This document shows, piece after piece, positions 1-5,639 of a DNA stretch of 8,538 bases. Source of the stretch: Desulfatitalea sp. Lineage in GTDB: Bacteria; Desulfobacterota; Desulfobacteria; Desulfobacterales; Desulfosarcinaceae. The stretch spans positions 1 through 8,538 of the forward strand of contig JABDRH010000266.1 in NCBI GenBank assembly GCA_013041835.1, read 5' to 3'. Each line of letters opens with the position of its first letter. The first letter of the stretch is position 1. The position numbers and the translations under genes were made by a program. The notes under the pieces are model-generated. The model saw only the letters and a list, made by a program, of their open reading frames with translations, was not told where the DNA came from and ran no database searches.

Positions 1-2
1 CA

Positions 3-1025
3 TCAGAGGCTATTAGGCTCACCCGGGATCCTTCTGCGCTTTATCGGGAGATTGAATCGTCGCCCGCAGACTGTTGGGTTGTCATCGATGAGGTACAGAA
101 GGTGCCGGCCCTTCTCGATGAGGTGCACCGGCTGATCGAAAATCACGGGCGACGGTTTGTCCTCTCCGGATCGAGTGCCCGCAATCTTCGCCGGGGCGGT
201 ACGAACCTGCTGGCCGGTCGGGCACTGGTCACCCATATGTTGCCCTTCGTTTCCGCTGAACTCGGTGAAATCTTCTCTGCCGATAAAATGCTGGCTTATG
301 GTTCCCTGCCCATGGCAATACTTGGGGAAGATCCGGTTGCATATCTCACCACTTATGCCGACGTCTATCTGCAGGAAGAGATCAAGGCCGAGGCATTGAC
401 ACGCAACCTCGGCAATTTCATAAGATTCCTCGAAATCGCCGCTCGGCAGAACGGACAGATCACCAACGTGTCCGGGATTTCACGGGATGCGGCGGTCAGC
501 CGCCAGACGGTTCAAAACTACTTCAGCGTCTTGGTTGACACTTTGATCGGTTACTGGCTCGCCCCATGGAAACTCAAACGGCGCACCAAACAGGTACAGC
601 ACTCGAAATTTTACCTCTTCGATCCCGGAGTTGCCCGCGCCCTGTCCGGCAGGGTCGCTTACCCGGTGACCCACGAAGAGAGAGGCTCCCTGTTTGAAAC
701 CCTTATACTCAATGAAATTCGCTGCTACCTGACCTATGCAAAGCGTCCTTACAAAATTTATTTCTGGCGAAATTACGATGGGATAGAGGTTGACTTTCTC
801 TGTGAAACCACAGCCGGGTTTGTCGCCGCCGAGTTCAAGTCTTTGAATCGGTGGGACAAGCGATTCAGCAGAGGGCTTCAGCGTATGCGGATAGAACTGG
901 GGCCGCAACCGGTCTCCTGTTACGGCGTCTATCTCGGGGACCGCGCTGCATTGTTGGATGAAGTCAAAATCCTGCCGGTCGGTGATTTCCTCGGAAAGCT
1001 TTGGAACGGAGATATCCTGCAGTGA
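3..1025 (+). CDS. AAA_14/DUF4143-type ATPase, 5' end cut off by the window
   Basis: The frame is open from base 3 to a TGA at 1023-1025, giving 340 residues that lack the N-terminal Walker A part. A Walker B strand (CWVVIDEVQKVP) lies at fragment residues 24-35 and a sensor-1-like strand (FVLSGSSARNL) at about 52-62, both typical of AAA_14 ATPases. The C-terminal half matches DUF4143: helical linker, then a PD-(D/E)xK-like core with EVDF near fragment residues 262-265 and AEFK near 276-279. A GTG at 102 could serve as a start, but it falls just after Walker B, so starting there would destroy the ATPase core; the gene almost certainly begins upstream of the window. Members of this family are common, often accessory, and their cellular role is poorly defined. 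It converges on the hydrolase gene with a 32-bp gap. No frameshift is seen, so the visible part looks intact. Confidence 0.9.
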   Translation, partial: SEAIRLTRDPSALYREIESSPADCWVVIDEVQKVPALLDEVHRLIENHGRRFVLSGSSARNLRRGGTNLLAGRALVTHMLPFVSAELGEIFSADKMLAYGSLPMAILGEDPVAYLTTYADVYLQEEIKAEALTRNLGNFIRFLEIAARQNGQITNVSGISRDAAVSRQTVQNYFSVLVDTLIGYWLAPWKLKRRTKQVQHSKFYLFDPGVARALSGRVAYPVTHEERGSLFETLILNEIRCYLTYAKRPYKIYFWRNYDGIEVDFLCETTAGFVAAEFKSLNRWDKRFSRGLQRMRIELGPQPVSCYGVYLGDRAALLDEVKILPVGDFLGKLWNGDILQ

Positions 1026-1057
1026 ATGCTGTCCATTGAGAACTGCTGCGCGAATTC

Positions 1058-1672
1058 TTACATTTCCCAGTGAGCATCACCGAAGAAATTGCCATGATTC
1101 TTGGCCACAAAGCGCTCGATGGCTTTGCGTTTGTCACCCAGGCGAAATGAAGGGCCGTGCCCCGGGTGGCAGATGGCATCATCCGGCCAATGGAGCACCA
1201 CATTGCGCAGGGTGTCCAAGGTTTCCTGAAATCCTTCCGGGGACCAGGTTTTGCCGGGGCCACCTTCGAAAATGGTGTCGCCGACAATAAAAATGGGGAT
1301 GTTTTCAACACCGAAACTGACTTGGTCATCTGTATGGCCCGGCGTGGGGTAGGTAATCAGACGATGGTCGCCCACATCGATATATTCACCGGCTGTCAGC
1401 CAGTGATCCGCATGGATGGCGCTGCGACCACCGGGCCCTTGATGGGCCACGACCGGCACCATAAGTTTGCGGCGCATTTCATCCAAAGCACCGACATGAT
1501 CTGGATGGTCGTGGGTGAGGAGAATTGCGATGGGGGTGCTGTTTTCAATCAGGCGCATTAACTGGAAAGGGGCGGCACCCGGATCGATGAGAACGCTCTT
1601 TTGGGTATGCGGGCAGGTCAAGCTATAGGCGTTCATCGCCCAGGGACCGACGGATTGGTGGCTCAGTTGCAT
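1058..1672 (-). CDS. Metallo-beta-lactamase-fold hydrolase (glyoxalase II-like)
   Basis: This 204-residue protein has the full metal-binding set of the metallo-beta-lactamase superfamily. The HxHxDH motif THDHPDH supplies H54, H56, D58 and H59; further ligands are H113 (TPGHT), D132 (VGDTIFEGG) and H172 (CHPGHGP). The short length and GDTxFxGGxG signature resemble glyoxalase II-like thioesterases, so hydrolysis of a thioester or related ester by a binuclear metal site in the cytoplasm is likely; the substrate cannot be read from sequence. No signal peptide is present. The ATG at 1670-1672 is preceded by AAAGGA with 8-nt spacing, supporting this start. It lies 21 bp downstream of the methyltransferase gene on the same strand and is probably co-transcribed with it. 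A persulfide dioxygenase or a lactonase-like relative is an alternative reading. Confidence 0.9.
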   Translation of the reverse strand: MQLSHQSVGPWAMNAYSLTCPHTQKSVLIDPGAAPFQLMRLIENSTPIAILLTHDHPDHVGALDEMRRKLMVPVVAHQGPGGRSAIHADHWLTAGEYIDVGDHRLITYPTPGHTDDQVSFGVENIPIFIVGDTIFEGGPGKTWSPEGFQETLDTLRNVVLHWPDDAICHPGHGPSFRLGDKRKAIERFVAKNHGNFFGDAHWEM

Positions 1673-1693
1673 GATCGGGGTCCTTTGTTTGGG

Positions 1694-2428
1694 TTAATTT
1701 CGCGCATAGCCGAATATGTGTGGCGAAAAGGGCGCCCATTTCATTTTTATCATAAAGCAGTTCATATCGACATCTGTAAAACCGGCGTTTATGATGGTTT
1801 GATGGGTGTTCCGGTTCAAGTGGCAGCCTTCAAACAGCCAGCGCCAGACAGGCAGCAGCCGTTCCTGAAACCCGCGTCGGCGCGTCCCTGAAATGGCGGC
1901 CACATGCTCCAGAAAGATATACCGGCCGCCGGGTTTGAGTATGCGACGGATTTCCGAAAGCACCTGCTCCGGTGATTGCACGGTACATAAGACAAGTGTG
2001 CCGACAACCGCGTTGGCGGTGTTGTCCGGCAGATCGATCTGTTCGCCCCGGATGGACTTGATGTTGAGGTCTATCCGACATCGCCTTGCCTTGGCGGTCA
2101 GGCGCGCATGTATGGCCGTGTTGGGTTCAATGGCGATGACCCTCGTACCGGGTTTATAGTAGCGGAAATTGGCACCCGCACCAGGGCCGATTTCCACCAC
2201 GGTTTCCGGCAGGGATCTGTAGATACTTCGCTTATGGCGACCATAGATACGGTCCATCAGATTATCAGCACGGTGCAGAAACCAGGCGTTGAGTCGTGAG
2301 CGGCTTTTATGGACATGGCCTGTAATATTGAAAATACACCTCCTCAGGCCGTGCTGCCCGATTGTTAGTGTTATATGCGTTGTTGTATGGGACAGTATAG
2401 GCACGTTGGCGGTCAATGCAATGGCCAA
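1694..2428 (-). CDS. Class I SAM-dependent methyltransferase (METTL7/UbiE-like); start uncertain
   Basis: The Rossmann-fold methyltransferase motifs are clear. Numbered from the most upstream start (TTG at 2426-2428), motif I VVEIGPGAGANF is at residues 77-88, the acidic loop IAIEPN at 98-103, a motif-IV-like LVLCTV at 145-150, and LKPGGRYIFLEHV at 164-176. The LEHV ending and later WLFEGC are typical of METTL7-like enzymes; substrate unknown. The extent given is the longest frame and is probably too long. Family proteins usually begin shortly before the NAWF segment (residues 47-50 here), the first 40 residues look non-coding, a candidate promoter lies inside them, and an AGGAGGT sits at 2338-2344. 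No ATG or GTG lies between that site and NAWF; an ATT codon at 2324-2326 is the best-placed start after it, and the first in-frame ATG is at 2255-2257. The hydrolase gene follows after 21 bp, suggesting an operon. Confidence 0.85.
   Translation of the reverse strand: MAIALTANVPILSHTTTHITLTIGQHGLRRCIFNITGHVHKSRSRLNAWFLHRADNLMDRIYGRHKRSIYRSLPETVVEIGPGAGANFRYYKPGTRVIAIEPNTAIHARLTAKARRCRIDLNIKSIRGEQIDLPDNTANAVVGTLVLCTVQSPEQVLSEIRRILKPGGRYIFLEHVAAISGTRRRGFQERLLPVWRWLFEGCHLNRNTHQTIINAGFTDVDMNCFMIKMKWAPFSPHIFGYARN
2338..2344 (-). promoter_or_regulatory. Strong Shine-Dalgarno site (AGGAGGT) inside the long methyltransferase frame
   Basis: The minus strand reads AGGAGGT here, a near-perfect anti-16S match. 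It lies about 35-40 bp before the family-conserved NAWF segment, so translation probably starts just downstream of it rather than at the TTG at 2428. In-frame candidates after it are ATT codons at 2333-2335 (3 nt away, too close) and 2324-2326 (about 11 nt away). Confidence 0.45.
2394..2421 (-). promoter_or_regulatory. Candidate sigma70-type promoter for the methyltransferase-hydrolase unit
   Basis: On the minus strand TTGCAT (2416-2421), a weak -35, is followed after 16 bp by TATACT (2394-2399), which matches five of six bases of the -10 consensus. Transcription would start near 2387, about 40 bp before the AGGAGGT site. This is pattern matching only; the -35 is poor. Confidence 0.3.
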
Positions 2429-2494
2429 TGATCACGATCGGAACTGCCAATTATGGATGGACACTAATTGGGTACCTTGATCCGGAGATTAGGA

Positions 2495-2653
2495 TCACCT
2501 TGAATTGTGAATTAATCCGATCGAACCTGTCGCATAGCGCTTTATCAGACCGGATAGCCCGTTGAAACTGCCGACAGTCTTGCTCACGGTCGAATAAGTC
2601 ACTCCAAGCATGCTGCCAAGCGCTGGGTTGGAAAACTGTCCGGTTTTCCATTT
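2495..2653 (-). pseudogene. C-terminal remnant of a REP-associated (Y1/IS200-like) transposase, frameshifted
   Basis: Two adjacent minus-strand frames together rebuild the end of a REP-associated tyrosine transposase. The first, from about 2653, reads KTGQFSNPALGSMLGVTYS and then TVSKTVGSF, a DnaA-like helix-turn-helix as found behind the Y1 catalytic domain. The second, ending near 2496, reads QRAIRSDKALCDRF followed by DRINSQFKV, the usual tail of this domain. The switch between frames falls at about 2564-2570, so one indel separates them. No HUH motif or catalytic tyrosine is seen upstream, so the catalytic domain is gone and roughly 50 residues survive. I recognise the family from the HTH and tail pattern; a similarity search was not possible. 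It marks an old mobile-element insertion between the methyltransferase and the secreted-protein gene. Confidence 0.65.
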
Positions 2654-2708
2654 GAAAGGACCACAGGGGGTCCAGTGCCTATCCAGGCAAAGGCATTTCC
2701 ATGACCTG

Positions 2709-2729
2709 CGTCACGTTTTTTACGTGACG
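2709..2729. promoter_or_regulatory. Perfect 8-bp inverted repeat upstream of the secreted-protein gene
   Basis: CGTCACGT (2709-2716) and ACGTGACG (2722-2729) are exact reverse complements separated by five T. The site lies 83 bp before the ATG of the secreted protein. It could be an operator for a dimeric regulator or an RNA hairpin. It lacks a following T-run on either strand, so it is not a good intrinsic terminator. Confidence 0.4.
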
Positions 2730-2811
2730 AAAGCCAACTTTTTTCTCCATGAAGCAGTGATAAGGTCCGATCCAGTCGCAACGATTCACCCCCTAACAAA
2801 GGAGAAAGAAA

Positions 2812-3375
2812 ATGAGAAAAAACAAACATCCATTTATTCTTATGAGCCTATTAGTCCTTTTGTTGGCATCGGCCGGGGCCGGTAATGCCCAGCCTGGGCC
2901 GGACCAGGACATGAGCGATTTTCCTCCGTGGATATGGCCCTACATCCGTCCGGTGGAGATCTTCACCATAGCGGTCACCGACGTGGAAATGACTTTTGAT
3001 CAGGCCGCCAAGGGTTTGCAAGAGGCCGTTTTGCTGCAATGTAAATGCTTCACGGCGGGAGATTATAGCTTCAAGGAGTTGATAGCCATGGTGGACGCAC
3101 AGTTCAAAATGCAATTGGTCACGCTTCATTTTGCTCAAACCAAGGTGGCCGGGTTCGGCATGGGCCGCATGATCGCCTATGATGACGATGATTGGTGCGG
3201 CACGCCGCCCAAGCCCTGGCCGTGGCCCCATTATTTGCTGGACCTGGTTACGCTGCAGGCTGATATTTTCAGGAAACAATTGCCGAACCTGTTCAAGCTG
3301 ACGCGGGAAGAAACAATGTTTTTGAACGCCCATCTCGATAGGCATGTCACGGAATTTGCGATTGCATTGGAATAA
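2812..3375 (+). CDS. Secreted or periplasmic protein of unknown function
   Basis: This 187-residue protein is not recognised. Residues 1-26 form a clear Sec signal peptide: a basic start (MRKNKH), a hydrophobic core rich in Leu, and an AGNA|QP cleavage site after residue 26. The mature part of about 161 residues carries a Trp/Pro-rich stretch near 38-45 (PPWIWPYI), a CKC pair (C77, C79) with a third cysteine at 129, an acidic DDDDW patch at 124-128, and PKPWPWPH at 133-140. The rest looks helical, with no membrane segment. The ATG is preceded by AAAGGAG at 2798-2804 with 7-nt spacing, a strong ribosome site supporting this start. It is a single gene, convergent with the cysteine desulfurase 18 bp away. 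The three cysteines could form a disulfide or bind metal in the periplasm; that is speculation. Confidence 0.82.
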   Translation: MRKNKHPFILMSLLVLLLASAGAGNAQPGPDQDMSDFPPWIWPYIRPVEIFTIAVTDVEMTFDQAAKGLQEAVLLQCKCFTAGDYSFKELIAMVDAQFKMQLVTLHFAQTKVAGFGMGRMIAYDDDDWCGTPPKPWPWPHYLLDLVTLQADIFRKQLPNLFKLTREETMFLNAHLDRHVTEFAIALE

Positions 3376-3393
3376 GGGCGATAGATAAAATAC

Positions 3394-4536
3394 CTATCTG
3401 CATAGAAGCTGTTTCACCGCGCGAACCACCACCTCAACGGCCCTATCGATCTGCCCGGCACCAGTCATGCGCCCTACGGAAAAACGCACCGTGCCCTTGG
3501 CCCATTCAAGCGGCACGTCCATGGCTTCCAATACATGAGACACAGAGACGGTATCGGCATGGCAAGCCGCTCCGGCAGAGGCACATACCGTATCGCCGAT
3601 TGCTTCCAACAATCGGTTGGCCTCCAGATTTTTGAATGCCAGGCTGGCGGTGTTGGGCAGACGATGTTCCGGGTGGCCGTTGAGGCGAACATCGTTCAGT
3701 TGGTGAACAATCCCTTCATGGAGCCGGTCCCGCATGGCTTTCATGTGCGCGGTATTGGCATCCAGGTCACGGGCGGCAACTTCACACGCTTTGCCCAGAC
3801 CAACGATTTCCAGTACATTTTCGGTGCCGGCCCGCCAGCCATGTTCCTGGCCCGCGCCGTGGCAGAACTTTTCCGGAAACATGCCCTTGCGCACAAACAG
3901 GGCGCCGATGCCTTTGGGCGCATAAAGTTTGTGTCCGGCCACGGAGAGCAGGTCAACGTTCATTTCCTGAACATCGGCAGGGATCTTGCCCAGCGATTGG
4001 GCCGCGTCGGTATGCACCACAATACCGTGCCGATTGGCGATAGCCGCGATATCGGTAATGGGCTGAACCGTGCCCACCTCGTTGTTGGCATGCATGATGG
4101 TGATCATGATCGTGTCAGGCCGAATGGACGCCGCCACGGCTTCAGCCGTCACCATGCCTTGGCCGTCCACCGGCACATAGGTTGTATCGATCGCCTCCTT
4201 TTCAAGATACCGGCACACTTCCAGCACCGCCGGATGCTCAAAAGCGCTGGTGATGATATGCCGTCCCTTTTGCTTCAGCGCCCGGGCGATGCCTTTGATG
4301 GCGTGGTTGTTGGATTCGGTGCCGCCTGAGGTAAATACGACCTCCTCAGGCAGGCAGTTTAGCAGTTCAGCCACTTGGTGGCGTGCGTTTTCAACGGCCT
4401 TCTTGGGTCCGGCACCATACCCATGGGCACTGGAGGGGTTGCCGAACTCGCTTTCCAGAAAAGGCCGCATGGCCTCGATCACCTCGGGGTCGTGAGGCGT
4501 GGTGGCGTTGTAGTCAAGATAGATGGGTTTTTGCAT
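3394..4536 (-). CDS. Cysteine desulfurase, NifS/IscS family (class V aminotransferase fold)
   Basis: This 380-residue PLP enzyme takes sulfur from L-cysteine, giving alanine and an enzyme-bound persulfide for Fe-S cluster or other sulfur-transfer pathways. Landmarks are the YLDYNATTP start typical of NifS-like enzymes, the phosphate-binding GGTESNN at 71-77, the PLP-stacking His in FEHP (H101), HTDAAQ (D177) and the Schiff-base lysine in AGHKLYAPKG (K203). The catalytic loop reads ASAGAACHADTVSVSHVL, with persulfide C325. Full length and all key residues point to an active group I desulfurase. The ATG has AAGGAAG at 4544-4550 with 7-nt spacing. No iscR, iscU or nifU neighbour lies in the window, so it stands alone and cannot be assigned to the Isc, Nif or tRNA-thiolation pathway; I therefore give no symbol. 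A degraded partial copy of its 5' half lies at 6181-6424. Confidence 0.95.
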   Translation of the reverse strand: MQKPIYLDYNATTPHDPEVIEAMRPFLESEFGNPSSAHGYGAGPKKAVENARHQVAELLNCLPEEVVFTSGGTESNNHAIKGIARALKQKGRHIITSAFEHPAVLEVCRYLEKEAIDTTYVPVDGQGMVTAEAVAASIRPDTIMITIMHANNEVGTVQPITDIAAIANRHGIVVHTDAAQSLGKIPADVQEMNVDLLSVAGHKLYAPKGIGALFVRKGMFPEKFCHGAGQEHGWRAGTENVLEIVGLGKACEVAARDLDANTAHMKAMRDRLHEGIVHQLNDVRLNGHPEHRLPNTASLAFKNLEANRLLEAIGDTVCASAGAACHADTVSVSHVLEAMDVPLEWAKGTVRFSVGRMTGAGQIDRAVEVVVRAVKQLLCR

Positions 4537-4589
4537 CCAAGCACTTCCTTGTTGTTCAGGTCCGATTCAACGAAGGTAACTTTAAATGG

Positions 4590-4639
4590 AGGCCTGCCCC
4601 TGACCCTTTCTATAACTTCTACGAGACAAGAGCAGGCCT
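4590..4639. repeat. Inverted repeat upstream of the cysteine desulfurase
   Basis: AGGCCTGC (4590-4597) and GCAGGCCT (4632-4639) are perfect reverse complements; the arms extend inward to about 13 bp with two mismatches, around a loop of roughly 24 nt. It sits 54-103 bp before the desulfurase start. The homology between this upstream region and the degraded copy at 6181-6424 stops within the first three bases of the left arm, so this small element may mark a breakpoint or an insertion. It is not a typical terminator. Confidence 0.4.
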
Positions 4640-4660
4640 GATGTTGATCCACTTTTTAAT

Positions 4661-4684
4661 CTATCAGGTCCTATTTGCTGATAG
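4661..4684. repeat. Short hairpin-forming inverted repeat after the small unknown gene
   Basis: CTATCAG (4661-4667) and CTGATAG (4678-4684) form a 7-bp stem with a 10-nt loop, 33 bp beyond the stop of the small minus-strand gene. On that strand it is followed by ATTAAAAAG rather than a run of T, so it could be an RNA 3'-end structure but is not a convincing intrinsic terminator. Confidence 0.25.
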
Positions 4685-4716
4685 TGTTTCGCGGAATTGT
4701 TGGACGCTACCATGGA

Positions 4717-5073
4717 TCAGGCTTTTAATGAGTCCATGAGTACCGGGATAATCTTGTTGGAAAATTCCGGATCAAGGGCAACACTATTATCCTCAACATG
4801 AATGAGTTCATTACGGACATTAAAAAGACCCGTATTGAATTTACCTTCAACATCAATGAATTTTTGAGCCATGCCGATGGCCCCACCACTTTGCATCTTC
4901 ACAACGGACCAAAGAGGATTGATAATAAAATTCTTGTATTTATCATCATCATTGACATCTGCTGGCTGCAACTCCCGAAATAGCTCCACTTTTTCCTGAA
5001 TAATTGGCTTAAACTCTTCTTCCAATGTGCTGATTGCTTTATTTAACGCTTTTTCCTTAAGGCCTCCTAACAT
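4717..5073 (-). CDS. Small cytoplasmic protein of unknown function (118 residues)
   Basis: I do not recognise this family. From the ATG at 5071-5073 it is a charged, mostly helical protein beginning MLGGLKEKALNKAISTLEEE, with a likely amphipathic or coiled-coil N-terminal third. A central IINPLWSVVKMQSGGAIG stretch follows, and the tail is FNVRNELIHVEDNSVALDPE. There is no signal peptide or membrane segment. I chose this start because AAAGGAG at 5079-5085 lies 5 nt before it, an ideal ribosome site. The frame is open upstream to a GTG at 5164-5166 (149 residues) and has another ATG at 5086-5088, but those starts lack a good ribosome site. The gene is more AT-rich than the flanking desulfurase, compatible with a different origin. 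The region upstream is AT-rich and may hold its promoter, though I see no strong -35/-10 pair. Confidence 0.65.
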   Translation of the reverse strand: MLGGLKEKALNKAISTLEEEFKPIIQEKVELFRELQPADVNDDDKYKNFIINPLWSVVKMQSGGAIGMAQKFIDVEGKFNTGLFNVRNELIHVEDNSVALDPEFSNKIIPVLMDSLKA

Positions 5074-5166
5074 ACTTTCTCCTTTCATAATGTTGACGAA
5101 TTTCGTGCCAAATTCTGAAAACAAAAGAGTTTCCTCTGTCGTGGTTTCCAGGATAAACTTTTTCAC

Positions 5167-5343
5167 TTAAACCATCTTGGCGGTCCGTGTGGGCTATCGG
5201 CAGTAGATATTTAAGTGTTTCTTATAAATTTTAAGTAGTAATAGGTTTCAATACCAAGTTAATAGTTCTTTTTATTGGTATAAGAGCAGCGCCAATTTTC
5301 TTCAAAGATCGGAGCTTGCTTTTTATGCAGGCGACTATGTCAA
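5167..5343. other. AT-rich non-coding stretch upstream of the small unknown gene
   Basis: No open frame here looks protein-like. The region is AT-rich and contains a 7-bp inverted repeat, ATACCAA (5251-5257) and TTGGTAT (5275-5281). On the minus strand a TTGAAA hexamer is followed 19 bp later by TATAAG, a possible but badly spaced promoter for the gene ending at 4717. Nothing firmer can be said. Confidence 0.35.
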
Positions 5344-5419
5344 AGGTACGATTGTATGTCAATGCTCAACCCCATACAAAACGCTGTATGGGGTTGAGCA
5401 TTGACATATGGCGGTACCT
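5344..5419. repeat. Large palindrome: 24-bp perfect inverted repeat with outer stem
   Basis: The arms at 5355-5378 and 5385-5408 are exact reverse complements over 24 bp around a 6-nt loop (AAACGC). After a 5-by-5 mismatch bulge the pairing resumes with AGGTAC (5344-5349) against GTACCT (5414-5419), giving a 76-nt hairpin. It lies in non-coding DNA and no T-run follows on either strand (AAAG on the plus side), so it is not an ordinary terminator. It could be a REP/MITE-like element, the imprint of a mobile element end, or a structured RNA. The heptamer array starts 13 bp further on. Confidence 0.9.
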
Positions 5420-5431
5420 AAAGCCACACAT

Positions 5432-5473
5432 TGGCATGTGGCATGTGGCATGTGGCATGTGGCATGTGGCATG
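5432..5473. repeat. Tandem heptamer array, six exact copies of TGGCATG
   Basis: Six head-to-tail copies of TGGCATG run without interruption from 5432 to 5473 and end in GGGTCGG. Each unit is 7 bp with no spacer, so this is a simple-sequence array, not CRISPR. Such heptamers change copy number by slippage. A plus-strand open frame runs through it (5316-5543), but its peptide here is just the repeat translated (MWHVACGMWHVA) and looks non-coding. Confidence 0.95.
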
Positions 5474-5639
5474 GGGTCGGACCAAGCAGAATTACAAAAT
5501 ATCAGCGATTTACACTAAAAATATGCCCTTTTTGGGCGCTTAAATCGATGTTTTTGGGGTCAAAAAGAACGGTTTAAGAAAAAGAGATCTTGGATAGCTG
5601 GGGTACGGTTTTTTTGGCCTTGATCCTGATAACGCTGAT
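5474..5639. other. Non-coding stretch beginning with a REP-like GGGGTCGGACC motif
   Basis: No gene is seen. The stretch opens with GGGGTCGGACC (5474-5483 with one flanking G) directly after the heptamer array, a GC-rich motif resembling those bordering REP-associated transposons. Further on, GCCC-TTTTT-GGGC (5525-5537) is a 4-bp hairpin; read on the minus strand it is followed by ATATTTTTAG and could be a very weak terminator for the pseudogene at 5640-6163. Confidence 0.3.

Noticed and set aside
102..1025. GTG at 102 as the start of the AAA_14/DUF4143 gene
   Set aside because: The frame is open to the window edge and encodes a proper Walker B strand just before this GTG, so the gene starts outside the window.
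1157..1561. 134-codon plus-strand open frame opposite the hydrolase gene
   Set aside because: It is antisense to a gene with a complete metal-binding motif set and has no recognisable domain.
3535..4329. 264-codon plus-strand open frame opposite the cysteine desulfurase
   Set aside because: It is fully antisense to a gene with all catalytic motifs, and its peptide is rich in His, Arg and Gly as expected for a shadow frame.
5432..5473. Possible CRISPR array
   Set aside because: The units are 7 bp with no spacers, so this is a simple tandem repeat.
5525..5537. Intrinsic terminator (GCCC-TTTTT-GGGC)
   Set aside because: The stem is only 4 bp and the following T stretch on the minus strand is interrupted, too weak to list as a terminator.
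5316..5543. 75-codon plus-strand open frame across the palindrome and heptamer array
   Set aside because: Its peptide mirrors the repeats, it has no good ribosome site and shows no family resemblance.
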